In this document: in pieces, positions 44,075 through 53,697 of the stretch | Numbering within the stretch: the first letter of the stretch is position 1 | Layout: every line of letters begins with the position of its first letter | NCBI RefSeq assembly: GCF_030376615.1 | Contig: NZ_JARRAB010000012.1 | Coordinates: 90,452 to 154,451 of the forward strand | From: Pseudomonas sp. sp1636 | GTDB lineage: Bacteria > Pseudomonadota > Gammaproteobacteria > Pseudomonadales > Pseudomonadaceae | Direction: 5' to 3' | Length of the DNA stretch: 64,000 bases | Notes under the pieces: generated by a model | Told to the model about the DNA's origin: nothing | The model's input: only the letters and a program-made list of their open reading frames with translations | Database searches by the model: none | Translations under genes and position numbers: made by a program

Positions 44075-44989
44075 ATGCATATCCAGATTCTCGGTTCCGC
44101 CGCTGGCGGCGGCTTCCCCCAGTGGAACTGCAATTGCCGCAACTGCCATGGCATGCGCGCCGGCAGCCTGCGCGCGCAGCCGCGCACCCAGTCCTCGATA
44201 GCCCTGAGTGATAATGGCAAGGACTGGATCCTGTGCAACGCCTCACCGGACATTCGTGCGCAGATCGAAGCGTTCCCGGCCTTGCAGCCGGCACGCAAGC
44301 CACGCGACACGGCGATCGGCGCCATCATGCTGATGGACAGCCAGATCGATCACTGCACGGGCCTGCTGACCCTGCGTGAAGGCTGTCCGCATCAAGTCTG
44401 GTGTACCGAGATGGTGCATCAGGATCTGACTAGCGGTTTTCCTCTGTTCAATATGCTCGAGCACTGGAACGGTGGCTTGCAGCACCACCTGATCGAGCTG
44501 GACGGCGTGCCGTTCGGTATTCCCGTCTGTCCGGATCTGCAATTCACCGCGATTGTCCTGCGCAGCAGCGCGCCGCCGTATTCGCCGCACCGCGGCAACC
44601 CGCATCCGGGCGACAACATCGGCCTGTTCGTCGAAGACCTGCGTACCGGCGGCAAGCTGTTCTACGCCCCCGGCCTGGGTCAGGTCGATGATCAGTTGCT
44701 GGCCTGGATGCGCCGTGCCGATTGCCTGCTGGTCGATGGCACGCTGTGGCGCGATGATGAGATGCGTCAGTGCGAGGTTGGCGACAAGCTCGGCAGCGAA
44801 ATGGGCCATCTGCCGCAGAGCGGCCCTGGTGGCATGATCGAGGTGCTCGACGGTCTGCCGGCCAAGCGGAAAATCCTGATCCATATCAACAACACCAACC
44901 CGATCCTCGACGTCGATTCGCCGCAGCGCGCCGAGCTGAAGGCCCACGCCATCGACGTCGCCTGGGACGGTATGAGCATCAATTTGTAG
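44075..44989 (+). CDS. pqqB: PqqB, metallo-hydrolase-fold PQQ biosynthesis protein
   Basis: 304 residues from the ATG at 44075. Metallo-beta-lactamase-like fold: [23 protein letters not shown] opening with the Cys-rich loop, [16 protein letters not shown] in place of the HxHxDH motif, [10 protein letters not shown] and [10 protein letters not shown]. PqqB hydroxylates the crosslinked Glu-Tyr intermediate using an iron bound here. The ribosome site is weak, fitting translation well below pqqA. Confidence 0.96.
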   Translation: MHIQILGSAAGGGFPQWNCNCRNCHGMRAGSLRAQPRTQSSIALSDNGKDWILCNASPDIRAQIEAFPALQPARKPRDTAIGAIMLMDSQIDHCTGLLTLREGCPHQVWCTEMVHQDLTSGFPLFNMLEHWNGGLQHHLIELDGVPFGIPVCPDLQFTAIVLRSSAPPYSPHRGNPHPGDNIGLFVEDLRTGGKLFYAPGLGQVDDQLLAWMRRADCLLVDGTLWRDDEMRQCEVGDKLGSEMGHLPQSGPGGMIEVLDGLPAKRKILIHINNTNPILDVDSPQRAELKAHAIDVAWDGMSINL

Positions 44990-45073
44990 GGCACGTCACG
45001 CCGCGCATCACGCGAACAAGACTGCCGCCAACGGTGCCCCTACGCGAGCGGCACTGCGCACTGGAGAACCTCG

Positions 45074-45826
45074 ATGAGCAAGACCGCCATGAGCCCTGCC
45101 GAATTCGAGCAGGCGCTGCGCGCCAAGGGCGCCTATTACCACATTCATCATCCGTTCCATCAGGCGATGTACGCCGGCCAATCCAGCCGCGAGCAGATCC
45201 AGGGCTGGGTGGCCAACCGCTTCTACTACCAGGTGTGCATCCCGGTGAAGGATGCGGCGATCATGGCCAACTGCCCGGATCGCGACACCCGTCGCGAGTG
45301 GGTGCAGCGCATCCTCGACCATGACGGTGCGCCTGGCGAGGAGGGCGGCATCGAGGCCTGGCTGCGCCTGGCCGAAGCCGTGGGGCTGAATCGCGAGCAG
45401 GTGCTGTCGCAGGAATTGGTCTTGCCGGGGGTGCGCTTCGCCGTCGATGCCTATGTCAACTTCGCCCGCCGCGCCTGTTGGCAGGAGGCGGCCAGCAGCT
45501 CGCTGACCGAGTTGTTCGCGCCGACTATTCACCAGTCGCGCCTGGATGCCTGGCCGCAGCATTACCCCTGGATCGATGCCGGCGGTTACGACTACTTCCG
45601 CAAACGCCTGAAAGAGGCGCGCCGCGATGTCGAGCACGGGCTGCGCATCACCTTGGCGCACTACACCACTTACGAGGGTCAGCAACGCATGCTGGAAATT
45701 TTGCAATTCAAGTTGGACGTACTCTGGAGCATGCTCGATGCCATGAGCATGGCCTATGAGCTGGAGCGTGCGCCTTACCACACGGTGACGGCTGAGCGGG
45801 TCTGGCACCGAGGTATTGCGCTATGA
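45074..45826 (+). CDS. pqqC: Pyrroloquinoline-quinone synthase PqqC
   Basis: 250-residue cofactor-free oxidase that performs the last ring closure and eight-electron oxidation to PQQ. Motifs: [65 protein letters not shown], with the active-site His and Arg residues of the family. Its TGA overlaps the pqqD ATG (ATGA). Confidence 0.97.
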   Translation: MSKTAMSPAEFEQALRAKGAYYHIHHPFHQAMYAGQSSREQIQGWVANRFYYQVCIPVKDAAIMANCPDRDTRREWVQRILDHDGAPGEEGGIEAWLRLAEAVGLNREQVLSQELVLPGVRFAVDAYVNFARRACWQEAASSSLTELFAPTIHQSRLDAWPQHYPWIDAGGYDYFRKRLKEARRDVEHGLRITLAHYTTYEGQQRMLEILQFKLDVLWSMLDAMSMAYELERAPYHTVTAERVWHRGIAL

Positions 45827-46101
45827 CTGAGTTGACTATCCAGCAAGTGCCCAAGCTGCGCCGCGGTTTTCGCCTGCAATGGGAGCCCGTGCAGAACTGC
45901 CATGTACTGCTTTACCCGGAAGGCATGATCAAACTCAACGACAGTGCCGGGGAAATTCTCCTGCAGGTCAATGGCGCGCACAGCGTCGGCCAGATCATCG
46001 ATACCCTGAGCGCGCGCTTCCCCGACGTGCCGGGACTCGATGAAGACATCCTGGCCTTTATGGAGGTAGCCAATGCCCAGTTCTGGATCGAGTTGCAGTA
46101 A
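45823..46101 (+). CDS. pqqD: PqqA peptide chaperone PqqD
   Basis: 92-residue RiPP recognition element that binds PqqA and delivers it to PqqE. Typical PqqD features: [40 protein letters not shown] and the short helical end [14 protein letters not shown]. It overlaps pqqC by 4 bases and pqqE by 29 bases, so chaperone and radical SAM enzyme are tightly coupled. Confidence 0.96.
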   Translation: MTELTIQQVPKLRRGFRLQWEPVQNCHVLLYPEGMIKLNDSAGEILLQVNGAHSVGQIIDTLSARFPDVPGLDEDILAFMEVANAQFWIELQ

Positions 46102-47227
46102 ACCGGGCCATGAAGCGGGCCCGCCACTCTGGCTGCTGGCCGAGCTGACCTACCGCTGTCCGCTGCAGTGCCCGTACTGCTCCAATCCGCTGGATTTTTC
46201 CCAGCAGGGGCAGGAGCTGACCACTGCCGAGTGGATCGAGGTGTTCCGCCAGGCCCGCGAGCTGGGCGCGGCGCAGCTCGGCTTCTCCGGTGGCGAGCCG
46301 CTGGTGCGTCAGGATCTGGCCGAGCTGATCAAGGCGGCGCGCGAGCTGGGTTACTACACCAACCTGATCACCTCCGGCATCGGCTTGACCGAGGAGCGCA
46401 TCGCCAGTTTCAGCGAAGCCGGCCTGGATCATATCCAGATCAGCTTCCAGGCCGCCGACGAGGAGGTCAACAACTTGCTGGCCGGCTCGAAGAAAGCCTT
46501 CGCCCAGAAGCTGGCCATGGCCCGCGCGGTCAAGGCGGCCGGCTACCCGATGGTGCTGAATTTCGTCACCCACCGGCACAACATCGACAACATCGAGCGG
46601 ATTATTGAGTTGTGCCTGGAGCTGGAAGCCGATTTCGTCGAGTTGGCCACCTGCCAGTTCTACGGCTGGGCCGAGCTCAATCGCGCCGGCCTGTTGCCGA
46701 CCCGTAGCCAACTGGAACGCGCCGAGCGCATCACCAATCAGTGGCGCGAGAAACTGGCGGCCGATAAGCACCCGTGCAAGCTGATCTTCGTCACCCCGGA
46801 TTACTACGAAGAGCGGCCCAAGGCCTGCATGAATGGTTGGGGCAACCTGTTCCTCGACATCACCCCGGACGGCACCGCACTGCCGTGTCACAGTGCGCGC
46901 CAATTGCCGGTGCAGTTTCCCAACGTGCGCGAACACAGCATCGAGCATATCTGGCGGCATTCCTTCGGCTTCAACCGTTTCCGCGGCGACGACTGGATGC
47001 CAGAACCCTGTCGTTCGTGCGACGAGAAGGCCAAGGACTTCGGCGGTTGCCGTTGCCAGGCCTTTATGCTCACGGGCGATGCCAGCAACGCCGACCCGGT
47101 GTGCAGCAAGTCAGCGCATCACGGCATCATCCTCGCCGCGCGCGCAGAGGCGGAGCAGGCTCCGGGGGCGCTGGAGGATCTGCAGTTCCGTAACGAGAAG
47201 GCCTCCAAGCTCATATGCAAGGCCTAG
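46073..47227 (+). CDS. pqqE: Radical SAM PqqA peptide cyclase PqqE
   Basis: 384-residue radical SAM enzyme that forms the C-C bond between Glu15 and Tyr19 of PqqA. The 4Fe-4S/SAM motif CPLQCPYC (CxxxCxxC) is at about residue 28, with [13 protein letters not shown] following. The C-terminal SPASM region has [44 protein letters not shown] and PVCSKS, carrying the auxiliary-cluster cysteines. The GGAGG ribosome site lies inside pqqD. Confidence 0.97.
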   Translation: MPSSGSSCSKPGHEAGPPLWLLAELTYRCPLQCPYCSNPLDFSQQGQELTTAEWIEVFRQARELGAAQLGFSGGEPLVRQDLAELIKAARELGYYTNLITSGIGLTEERIASFSEAGLDHIQISFQAADEEVNNLLAGSKKAFAQKLAMARAVKAAGYPMVLNFVTHRHNIDNIERIIELCLELEADFVELATCQFYGWAELNRAGLLPTRSQLERAERITNQWREKLAADKHPCKLIFVTPDYYEERPKACMNGWGNLFLDITPDGTALPCHSARQLPVQFPNVREHSIEHIWRHSFGFNRFRGDDWMPEPCRSCDEKAKDFGGCRCQAFMLTGDASNADPVCSKSAHHGIILAARAEAEQAPGALEDLQFRNEKASKLICKA

Positions 47228-47235
47228 GCTGCGCC

Positions 47236-49083
47236 ATGCGCATCGCCGCCGATGACATCTGGAGCGCCGCCCAGGCCGCGGCCGCCAGTGGCGATTTCGC
47301 CGAACTGCACGCCGTCCAGGGCGGCCTGCTGTGGGTGGCTTTCGATCCGCAGCAGGCACGTTGCGCGCTGTTCTTCTGGCGTGACGACGAGGTGCGCGAG
47401 CTGACTCCGCCGGGATTCTCCGTGCGCAGCCGGGTCTATGAGTACGGCGGCGGTGCCTGCTGCGCCACCGATCGGGGCGCGGCGTTCGTCAACGAGGCGG
47501 ATCAGCAGATCTACCTGGTAGAGGGCGCCACGCGCACCGGTGATTCGGCGGGCGCACCCTGCGCACTGACCGCTCGGCCAGCGAGCCGCTATGGCGACCT
47601 GTCTTTTGTCTCCGCCTGGCAAGCGTTTCTGGCGGTAGAGGAGAGCCATGAGCCGAACGGCGTGATCCATCGCCTGGTGCGCATCGGCCTGGATGGACGC
47701 CGTCAGCTGTTGGTCGAGGGCGCCGACTTCTATGCCGGCCCGGTTGTCAGCGAGGACGGCCACCAACTGGCCTGGATCGAGTGGGACAGACCCTATCAGC
47801 CCTGGATCGCCACCCGCCTGTGCCTGCGTGAGGGCGATGAGCCCCGACGGGTTCTGGCCGGCGCTGACAACGAGCAGTCCCTGCAGCAGCCGCGTTTCGC
47901 TGGCGACGGCAGGCTCTGGGTGCTCTCCGACTGCCATGGCTGGTGGCAGCCGACGTGCGCCAATCAGTCATCCTTGCGCGCCGCCGATGCCTACGACGCC
48001 CCTTACGATCATGCGCCGGCTCCCTGGCAGCTGGGCGGCTTCAGCTACCTGCCGCTGGAATCGAGCGCCATGCTGCTGAGCCGTTTCGAACAGGGTTCCG
48101 GCGTGCTGCTCGACGTGGATGGGCTGGGGCGCGAACGGCGTCTGGCTCCGGACTTCAGTCGTTTCCGCGCACTGGCCGTGGATGCCGGCCACTACTACTG
48201 CATCGCCGGGGCGCCGAACCGCCTGCCAGCGGTTTTGGCCATCGCCCGTGACAGCGGTGCGGTGCGCATCCTCGCCGGCGGTGAGGAGCCCCTGCCTGCG
48301 CAGCACTTGTCCAGGCCGCAGCCCTTCAGTTGTCGGGTCGGTGAGGACGAACGCAGCCAGGGCTTCTTCTATGCACCTGCGGGGCAAGTGGAGAAACCGC
48401 CGCTGGTGGTGTTCCTGCACGGCGGCCCCACCTCGGCCTGCTACCCGGTGTTCGACCCGCGCATCCCGTTCTGGACGCTACGCGGCTACGCCGTGCTCGA
48501 CCTCAACTATCGCGGCAGCAGCGGTTACGGCCGAGCCTATCGCCTGCGCCTGGCGGGGGAGTGGGGGTGCATCGAGGTGGCGGACGTCCAGGCCGCGGTG
48601 GCGGATCTGGCGGCCGGGGGGCTGATCGACCCGGCGCGGGTATTCGTCCGTGGCGCCAGTGCCGGCGGTTATACCGCGCTCTGCGCGCTGGCCTTCACCC
48701 GGGCGTTCCGCGGTGGCGCCAGCCTCTACGGGGTCAGCGACCCACTGGCCTTGCGTCAGATGACGCACAAATTCGAGGCCGACTATCTGGACTGGCTGAT
48801 CGGCGATCCGCTGCGCGATGCCCCGCGTTATCGGGCGCGCACGCCGCTGCTGCATGCCGACCGGATTACGACGCCGGTGATTTTCTTCCAGGGCGGCCAG
48901 GATGCGGTGGTACTGCCGGCGCAGACCGAAGCCATGGTCGCCGCACTGCGCGCGCGCAACATCGCGGTGGACTACCACCTGTATCCCGAGGAGCGCCACG
49001 GTTTTCGCCAGGCGGCCAATCTGGCCCATGCCCTGGAACAGGAGTGGCTGTTTTATCGGCGGCTGCTGGCGAGCCCCGCCTGA
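47236..49083 (+). CDS. pqqH: S9-family peptidase of the pqq operon (PqqH-like)
   Basis: 615-residue prolyl-oligopeptidase-type serine peptidase, nine bases after pqqE. N-terminal beta-propeller with repeated blades (about 1-340), then an alpha/beta hydrolase domain with FLHGGPTSAC (oxyanion region), the nucleophile GASAGGY, the Asp in FQGGQDAVV and the His in EERHGFRQ. P. aeruginosa has the same gene after pqqE (PA1990, pqqH). By position it may trim PqqA or its crosslinked product, replacing PqqF, which is absent upstream of pqqA here; this is inferred. The start at 47236 is preferred; 47215 is possible. Confidence 0.92.
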   Translation: MRIAADDIWSAAQAAAASGDFAELHAVQGGLLWVAFDPQQARCALFFWRDDEVRELTPPGFSVRSRVYEYGGGACCATDRGAAFVNEADQQIYLVEGATRTGDSAGAPCALTARPASRYGDLSFVSAWQAFLAVEESHEPNGVIHRLVRIGLDGRRQLLVEGADFYAGPVVSEDGHQLAWIEWDRPYQPWIATRLCLREGDEPRRVLAGADNEQSLQQPRFAGDGRLWVLSDCHGWWQPTCANQSSLRAADAYDAPYDHAPAPWQLGGFSYLPLESSAMLLSRFEQGSGVLLDVDGLGRERRLAPDFSRFRALAVDAGHYYCIAGAPNRLPAVLAIARDSGAVRILAGGEEPLPAQHLSRPQPFSCRVGEDERSQGFFYAPAGQVEKPPLVVFLHGGPTSACYPVFDPRIPFWTLRGYAVLDLNYRGSSGYGRAYRLRLAGEWGCIEVADVQAAVADLAAGGLIDPARVFVRGASAGGYTALCALAFTRAFRGGASLYGVSDPLALRQMTHKFEADYLDWLIGDPLRDAPRYRARTPLLHADRITTPVIFFQGGQDAVVLPAQTEAMVAALRARNIAVDYHLYPEERHGFRQAANLAHALEQEWLFYRRLLASPA

Positions 49084-49271
49084 GCCGATGCTCTTTACCG
49101 CGATGGCTCCGGGGCCGCCCGAGGACAACGCGTGACGCCCAATCTAGAACAAGCGGCATTCCCGGACAGGCTCCTGTCGGCGCTTGCGCCAGCCGACACG
49201 GGTGGCATTGCATTGGCAGGTGAATCCAGTACGCTGGGCGGTAGTCAGAATAACAAGCAGTAGGCCGTGGC

Positions 49272-50435
49272 ATGAGCGCCGATATCAGTCTTCATCGTAA
49301 ATTCGTCTCGCCGGAAATCGTCTTTGGTGCGGGCTGCCGACACAGTGTGGGCAACTACGCGGCCAACTATGGCGCGCGCAAGGTGCTGCTGGTGTCGGAT
49401 CCGGGCGTGGAGGCCGCCGGCTGGGTGGCCGATGTGCAAGCCAGTTTGCTGCGCCAGGGTATCGAGCACTGCCTGTACACCCAGGTCTCGCCCAATCCGC
49501 GCAGCGAAGAGGTGATGCTCGGCGCCGAGCTTTACCGCAGCCAGGGCTGCAACGTGATAGTCGCGGTGGGCGGCGGCAGCCCGATGGACTGCGCCAAGGG
49601 CATAGGCATCGCCGTGGCCCATGGCCGCAATATCATCGAGTTCGAGGGGGTGGATACCCTGCGCGTGCCGAGCCCGCCACTGATCCTGATTCCGACCACC
49701 GCCGGCACCTCGGCGGACGTGTCGCAGTTCGTGATCATTTCCAACCAGGACGCGCGGATGAAGTTCTCCATCGTCAGCAAGGGCGCGGTGCCCGACGTCT
49801 CGCTGATCGACCCGGAGACCACTCTGAGCATGGATCCGTTTCTCTCCGCCTGTACCGGTATCGACGCCCTGGTGCATGCCATCGAGGCCTTCGTCTCCAC
49901 CGGCTCGGGGCCGCTGACCGATGCCCACGCGCTGGAAGCCATGCGCCTGATCAACGGCAATCTGGTGGCGATGATCGCCAACCCGAACGAGATCGCCCTG
50001 CGCGAGAAGATCATGCTCGGCAGCATGCAGGCCGGCCTGGCCTTTTCCAATGCCATCCTCGGTGCGGTGCACGCCATGTCGCACAGCCTCGGCGGTTTTC
50101 TCGACCTGCCGCACGGCCTGTGCAATGCCGTGTTGGTCGAACATGTGGTGGCGTTCAATTACAACGCCTCGCCGGATCGCTTCAAGGTGGTGGCCGAAAC
50201 CCTCGGCATCGATACTCGGGGCCTTAACCACGCGCAGATCCGCCAGCGCCTGGTCGAACACTTGATTCAGTTCAAACGAGCGGTCGGCTTCCATGAAACC
50301 CTGGGGTTGCACGGGGTTGGCAGTTCCGATATTCCGTTCCTGTCGCACAATGCCATGCAGGATCCGTGCATCCTCACTAACCCACGGGATTCGACCCAGC
50401 GCGATGTCGAGGTCGTCTATGCCGAGGCCCTCTGA
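49272..50435 (+). CDS. ercA: Iron-containing alcohol dehydrogenase ErcA
   Basis: 387-residue type III (iron-containing) alcohol dehydrogenase. NAD-binding GGGSPMDCAKGIGI, TAGTSADVSQFVI, and the metal-binding block TGIDALVHAIEAFVS with SNAILGAVHAMSHSLGG and DLPHGLCNA supplying His ligands. P. aeruginosa has this gene (PA1991, ercA) followed by ercS next to pqqH; there it is needed for the regulatory cascade that induces ethanol oxidation, not for bulk ethanol oxidation. The start ATG at 49272 has only a weak site. Overlaps ercS by 17 bases. Confidence 0.93.
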   Translation: MSADISLHRKFVSPEIVFGAGCRHSVGNYAANYGARKVLLVSDPGVEAAGWVADVQASLLRQGIEHCLYTQVSPNPRSEEVMLGAELYRSQGCNVIVAVGGGSPMDCAKGIGIAVAHGRNIIEFEGVDTLRVPSPPLILIPTTAGTSADVSQFVIISNQDARMKFSIVSKGAVPDVSLIDPETTLSMDPFLSACTGIDALVHAIEAFVSTGSGPLTDAHALEAMRLINGNLVAMIANPNEIALREKIMLGSMQAGLAFSNAILGAVHAMSHSLGGFLDLPHGLCNAVLVEHVVAFNYNASPDRFKVVAETLGIDTRGLNHAQIRQRLVEHLIQFKRAVGFHETLGLHGVGSSDIPFLSHNAMQDPCILTNPRDSTQRDVEVVYAEAL

Positions 50436-52164
50436 TCAGCAGCGCCAGGCGCTCACCGAGCTGCTCGGGCTGGGCAGCCATTCGGTGCGCAAGAGCCATT
50501 ACCCGGAATTGCTGGCGCGCCTGGAGGATCTGGAAACCGAGCGCAACCGCTACAAATGGCTGTTCGAACACGCGGTGCACGGCATCTTCCAGGCCAGCCT
50601 GCAGGACGGTCTGCGCGCGGCCAATCCGGCCTTGGCGCGCATGCTTGGTTATGACGACCCGCAAGAGGTGTTGTGGTCGCCGGCCGACCTGGCCGAGTAC
50701 CTGTTCGTCGGTGGTAGCGAGGAGTTGCAGCACATTCGTCAGGTGCTGGAGCATGCGCCCGGTCTGTTTGGCTATGAAACCCAGTTGCGGCGCAAGGACG
50801 GTAGTACCGTCGATGTATTGATGAACCTGCTGCTGAAACCGGGTGATGAAGGCCTGATCGAGGGGTTCGTCGCCGATATCACCGAGCGAAAATTGGCGCA
50901 GCAGCGCCTGCAGTTGCTCAATGAAGAGTTAGAGCAGCGAGTCAAGGCGCGCACTGTCGAGTTGCAGGAGGCCAACCGCAACCTGTTGCAGCAGATAGTC
51001 GAACGCAAACGTATCGAGCAGGCGTTGCGAGAGGCGCGCGATGCCGCGCAAGCAGCCAACCACAGCAAGGACAAGTACCTGGCAACGGCCAGCCATGACC
51101 TGTTGCAGCCACTCAACGCGGCGCGGTTGCTGATCTCCACCCTGCGCGAGCGCGACCTGCCGGAGGCCGAGCACAACCTGGTCGAACGCAGCCACCAGGC
51201 GCTGGAGGGGGCCGAGGATCTGCTCTCCGATTTGCTGGATATCTCCAAGCTCGATCAGGCGGCGATCAAGCCGGATATTGATGTGTATCGGTTGCAGAGC
51301 CTGCTGGAGCCTCTGGCGTCTGAGTTTCAACCGGTGGCTGTGGCCGAGGGGTTACGCCTGAAGGCGCGTATTCCCAACTATACGATCAGCACGGATTTCC
51401 GCCTGTTGACGCGCATCCTGCGCAACTTCCTGAGTAACGCTTGCCGCTACACCGAGCAGGGCCGCATCCTCTTGGGTGTGCGCAAGCGCGGCAAGTTCCT
51501 CGACCTGCAAGTGTGGGACACCGGTCGCGGTATCTCCGAGGATCAACTGGAAAACATCTTTCTCGAGTTCAACCAGCTGAATGTCGGTCGTGCCGCCGAG
51601 CGCAGGGGGGTTGGCCTGGGCCTGGCGATCGTCGAGCGGATCGCACGCGTGCTCGGTTATCCGGTCGAGGTGCGCTCGCAGCCTGGACGCGGCTCGGTGT
51701 TCGCCATTCGGGTGCCGTTGGCTCCGCGGATTCTGCCCGCGGCACCGGCCACTTCATCGGTTCCGACGTTGCTCGGCGACCCGTTGCCAGGGCGGCGTCT
51801 GTTAGTGCTGGATAACGAGTTGAGCATTCTTCATAGCATGGCGGCGTTGCTCGAACAGTGGGGCTGTGTGGTGGTGGCTGCGGTCGATCAGGAGACCGCC
51901 GTGCAGGAGCTCGCTGGGCAGGCACCGGATCTGATTCTGGCGGACTTTCATCTTGACCATGACGTGCTGGGTTGCGCTGTGGTGGCGTATTTGCGTCAGC
52001 ACTTTGACTCGCCGATTCCCGCGGTGATGATCACCGCCGATCGTAGCGATCAGTGTCGCCGCGAACTGCAGCGTATGGGCATGCCGCTACTCAATAAGCC
52101 GGTCAAGCCCGGCAAGTTGCGCGCGGTAGTCAGTCAGATGCTGCGCGACTCGGCCATATTGTGA
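50419..52164 (+). CDS. ercS: ErcS-type hybrid sensor histidine kinase
   Basis: 581 residues from the ATG at 50419, overlapping the ercA end. Domains: PAS (about 35-160, FEHAVHGIFQASLQDGLRAANPALARMLGYD), a coiled coil (about 160-215), HisKA with the phospho-His in ATASHDLLQPLNAAR, HATPase with FLSNACRYTEQG and GRGISEDQLENIF and GVGLGLAIVERIA, then a C-terminal receiver with Asp in LILADFHLD and Lys in LLNKPVKPG. No membrane helices, so it is a soluble sensor. In P. aeruginosa ErcS belongs to the network controlling exaA and pqq genes. The acidic pair of the receiver is Asp-Asn-Glu (VLDNEL), slightly off consensus. Confidence 0.92.
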   Translation: MPRPSDQQRQALTELLGLGSHSVRKSHYPELLARLEDLETERNRYKWLFEHAVHGIFQASLQDGLRAANPALARMLGYDDPQEVLWSPADLAEYLFVGGSEELQHIRQVLEHAPGLFGYETQLRRKDGSTVDVLMNLLLKPGDEGLIEGFVADITERKLAQQRLQLLNEELEQRVKARTVELQEANRNLLQQIVERKRIEQALREARDAAQAANHSKDKYLATASHDLLQPLNAARLLISTLRERDLPEAEHNLVERSHQALEGAEDLLSDLLDISKLDQAAIKPDIDVYRLQSLLEPLASEFQPVAVAEGLRLKARIPNYTISTDFRLLTRILRNFLSNACRYTEQGRILLGVRKRGKFLDLQVWDTGRGISEDQLENIFLEFNQLNVGRAAERRGVGLGLAIVERIARVLGYPVEVRSQPGRGSVFAIRVPLAPRILPAAPATSSVPTLLGDPLPGRRLLVLDNELSILHSMAALLEQWGCVVVAAVDQETAVQELAGQAPDLILADFHLDHDVLGCAVVAYLRQHFDSPIPAVMITADRSDQCRRELQRMGMPLLNKPVKPGKLRAVVSQMLRDSAIL

Positions 52165-52280
52165 GAAAGGTGGATATAGCTGTGCTGTCAGGCAGCCCCT
52201 GGGTTTATATTGACTATGCTGGTGTGGAGTCCTGAGCCATCAAGGTTTTAGGCATATGGTTCTACAAGGAGATAACCCTT

Positions 52281-52685
52281 ATGTACAGTCGCTCGTTGTT
52301 CCGCCGTATGGCTGCGATGCTGGCGGTGTTTCACGTTCTGATGATTGTCCAGATCCCCCAGGCCAATGCGCGCATGATCGGTACCGGTGAGGTGTTGGCC
52401 GAGCAACAGCAGCAGGTCGATCGCCAACAATTGCTGAGCATGCTCGATGAGCAGGGTGTTCAGGAAAAGTTGTTGGATATGGGTGTTGACCGCACTCAGG
52501 TTGAGGACCGTATCAACAGCCTGACCAGTGCCGAGTTGGCGCAGTTCAATCAGCAGTTGGCGCAAGCGCCCGCAGGTGCCAGTGGCGTTGTAGGGATCAT
52601 CGTGCTGTTCCTGGTGATCTTCATCGTTACCGATCTGCTCTGTGCCACTAATATCTTCAATTTCGTCAAATGCATAAATCGTTGA
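52281..52685 (+). CDS. PA2779-family protein
   Basis: 134 residues with AAGGAG upstream. Likely signal peptide or anchor MAAMLAVFHVLMIVQIPQANA, an acidic Gln-rich middle (EVLAEQQQQVDRQQLL, then VDRTQVEDRINSLTSAELAQFNQQL), and a second, strongly hydrophobic helix near the C-terminus (VVGIIVLFLVIFIVTDLLC) followed by a short tail ending KCINR. Matches the family of P. aeruginosa PA2779, always next to a PA2778-type cysteine peptidase. The 16-base overlap with the next gene implies joint translation. Function unknown; it could be the peptidase's membrane partner or substrate. Confidence 0.85.
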   Translation: MYSRSLFRRMAAMLAVFHVLMIVQIPQANARMIGTGEVLAEQQQQVDRQQLLSMLDEQGVQEKLLDMGVDRTQVEDRINSLTSAELAQFNQQLAQAPAGASGVVGIIVLFLVIFIVTDLLCATNIFNFVKCINR

Positions 52686-53641
52686 TTGGCTGGAAGCTCC
52701 TTCCTCTCGTTCTGGTTGTTCTGCTGGTCGCCTGCGCGAAGTCTCCGGTGTTGCCGCCGCAGACTTCGCGTTTGCCTGAGCGGGTAGAGCTGAGCGATGT
52801 ACCGTTTTTTCCGCAGAGTGCCTATCAATGCGGGCCGGCGGCGTTGGCAACCATGCTCAACCAGCGCGGCGTAGTGACCAGCCCGGGCCTGCTCAAGGAT
52901 CGAGTGTTCATTCCGGCGCGTGACGGCAGCCTGCAAGTAGAGATGGTCGCGGCCGCACGGGCTCACGATATGCTGGTGTATCCACTGCAGCCGCGTCTGG
53001 AAGTGTTACTTGCCGAGGTGGCGGCGGGTAATCCGGTGTTGATTCTGCAAAATTTGGCCTTCGACTGGTACCCGCGCTGGCACTTTGCGGTGGTGGTCGG
53101 CTATGACCAGCGTGAACGTACTCTGATTTTGCGTTCGGGCACCACGCGGCGCTGGCTGACCAGCTTCAGCAGTTTCGACAAGACCTGGGCGCGGGGTGGG
53201 CGTTGGGCCGTGTTGACCTTGCCGGCAGATACGCTGCCGGCGCAGGCCGAATTGCGCCCCTGGCTCAAGGCCGCCAGCGATCTTGAGGAAACCGGCCGGG
53301 TCGCTGCGGCGCAACGGGCCTATCGCGCCGCTACCCAGCATTGGCCGGATGAGTCGTTGGGTTGGTTTGCCTTGGCCAACAGCCGCTATGCCAGTGGCGA
53401 TGCCTTGGGCGCTGAGACTGCTTTACGTAAAAGCCTGGCGCAGCAGCCGGGTTTTGCCGCGGGCTGGTTCAACCTGTCCCAGGTATTGACCGATCGAGGT
53501 TGCTTGCAGGCAGCCGAGCAAGCGAAGGCCTGCGCCCAGCGATTGGCTCCAGATGATCAGCGGTTTGCCGCCGCTATCAAGCAATCAGCCGGGGCCTCGC
53601 AGCAGTGCATATCGCCACCGGTATGCCCGCTGGCCAACTAG
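52670..53641 (+). CDS. PA2778-family C39-like cysteine peptidase lipoprotein
   Basis: 323 residues. Lipoprotein signal with lipobox LLVACAKSP (Cys near residue 22), so it is probably anchored in a membrane facing the periplasm. Peptidase core: catalytic Cys in SAYQCGPAALATMLN, His in RWHFAVVVGYD; the third catalytic position reads LRSG rather than the usual Asp-Pro. The C-terminal 110 residues are TPR-like (EETGRVAAAQRAYRAATQHWPDES and ADAL-type repeats). Paired with the PA2779-type gene in the same operon; a hairpin terminator follows. It may process or modify its neighbour or an exported peptide; substrate unknown. Confidence 0.87.
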   Translation: MHKSLIGWKLLPLVLVVLLVACAKSPVLPPQTSRLPERVELSDVPFFPQSAYQCGPAALATMLNQRGVVTSPGLLKDRVFIPARDGSLQVEMVAAARAHDMLVYPLQPRLEVLLAEVAAGNPVLILQNLAFDWYPRWHFAVVVGYDQRERTLILRSGTTRRWLTSFSSFDKTWARGGRWAVLTLPADTLPAQAELRPWLKAASDLEETGRVAAAQRAYRAATQHWPDESLGWFALANSRYASGDALGAETALRKSLAQQPGFAAGWFNLSQVLTDRGCLQAAEQAKACAQRLAPDDQRFAAAIKQSAGASQQCISPPVCPLAN

Positions 53642-53650
53642 CTGGGCCGG

Positions 53651-53685
53651 AAAAGCCAACGGCCCCCAAGGCGCCGTTGGTTTTT
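53651..53685 (+). terminator. Intrinsic terminator after the peptidase gene
   Basis: An 8-base-pair stem (ccaacggc/gccgttgg) with a 9-base loop followed by TTTTT, 10 bases past the stop; AAAA on the other side may let it work for the convergent oxidase gene too. Confidence 0.8.
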
Positions 53686-53697
53686 GCGGACGGTAGA

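Noticed and set aside
43638..44303. 221-codon minus-strand frame covering pqqA
   Set aside because: Low-complexity Arg/Gly/Ser product, antisense to pqqA and pqqB, no ribosome site.
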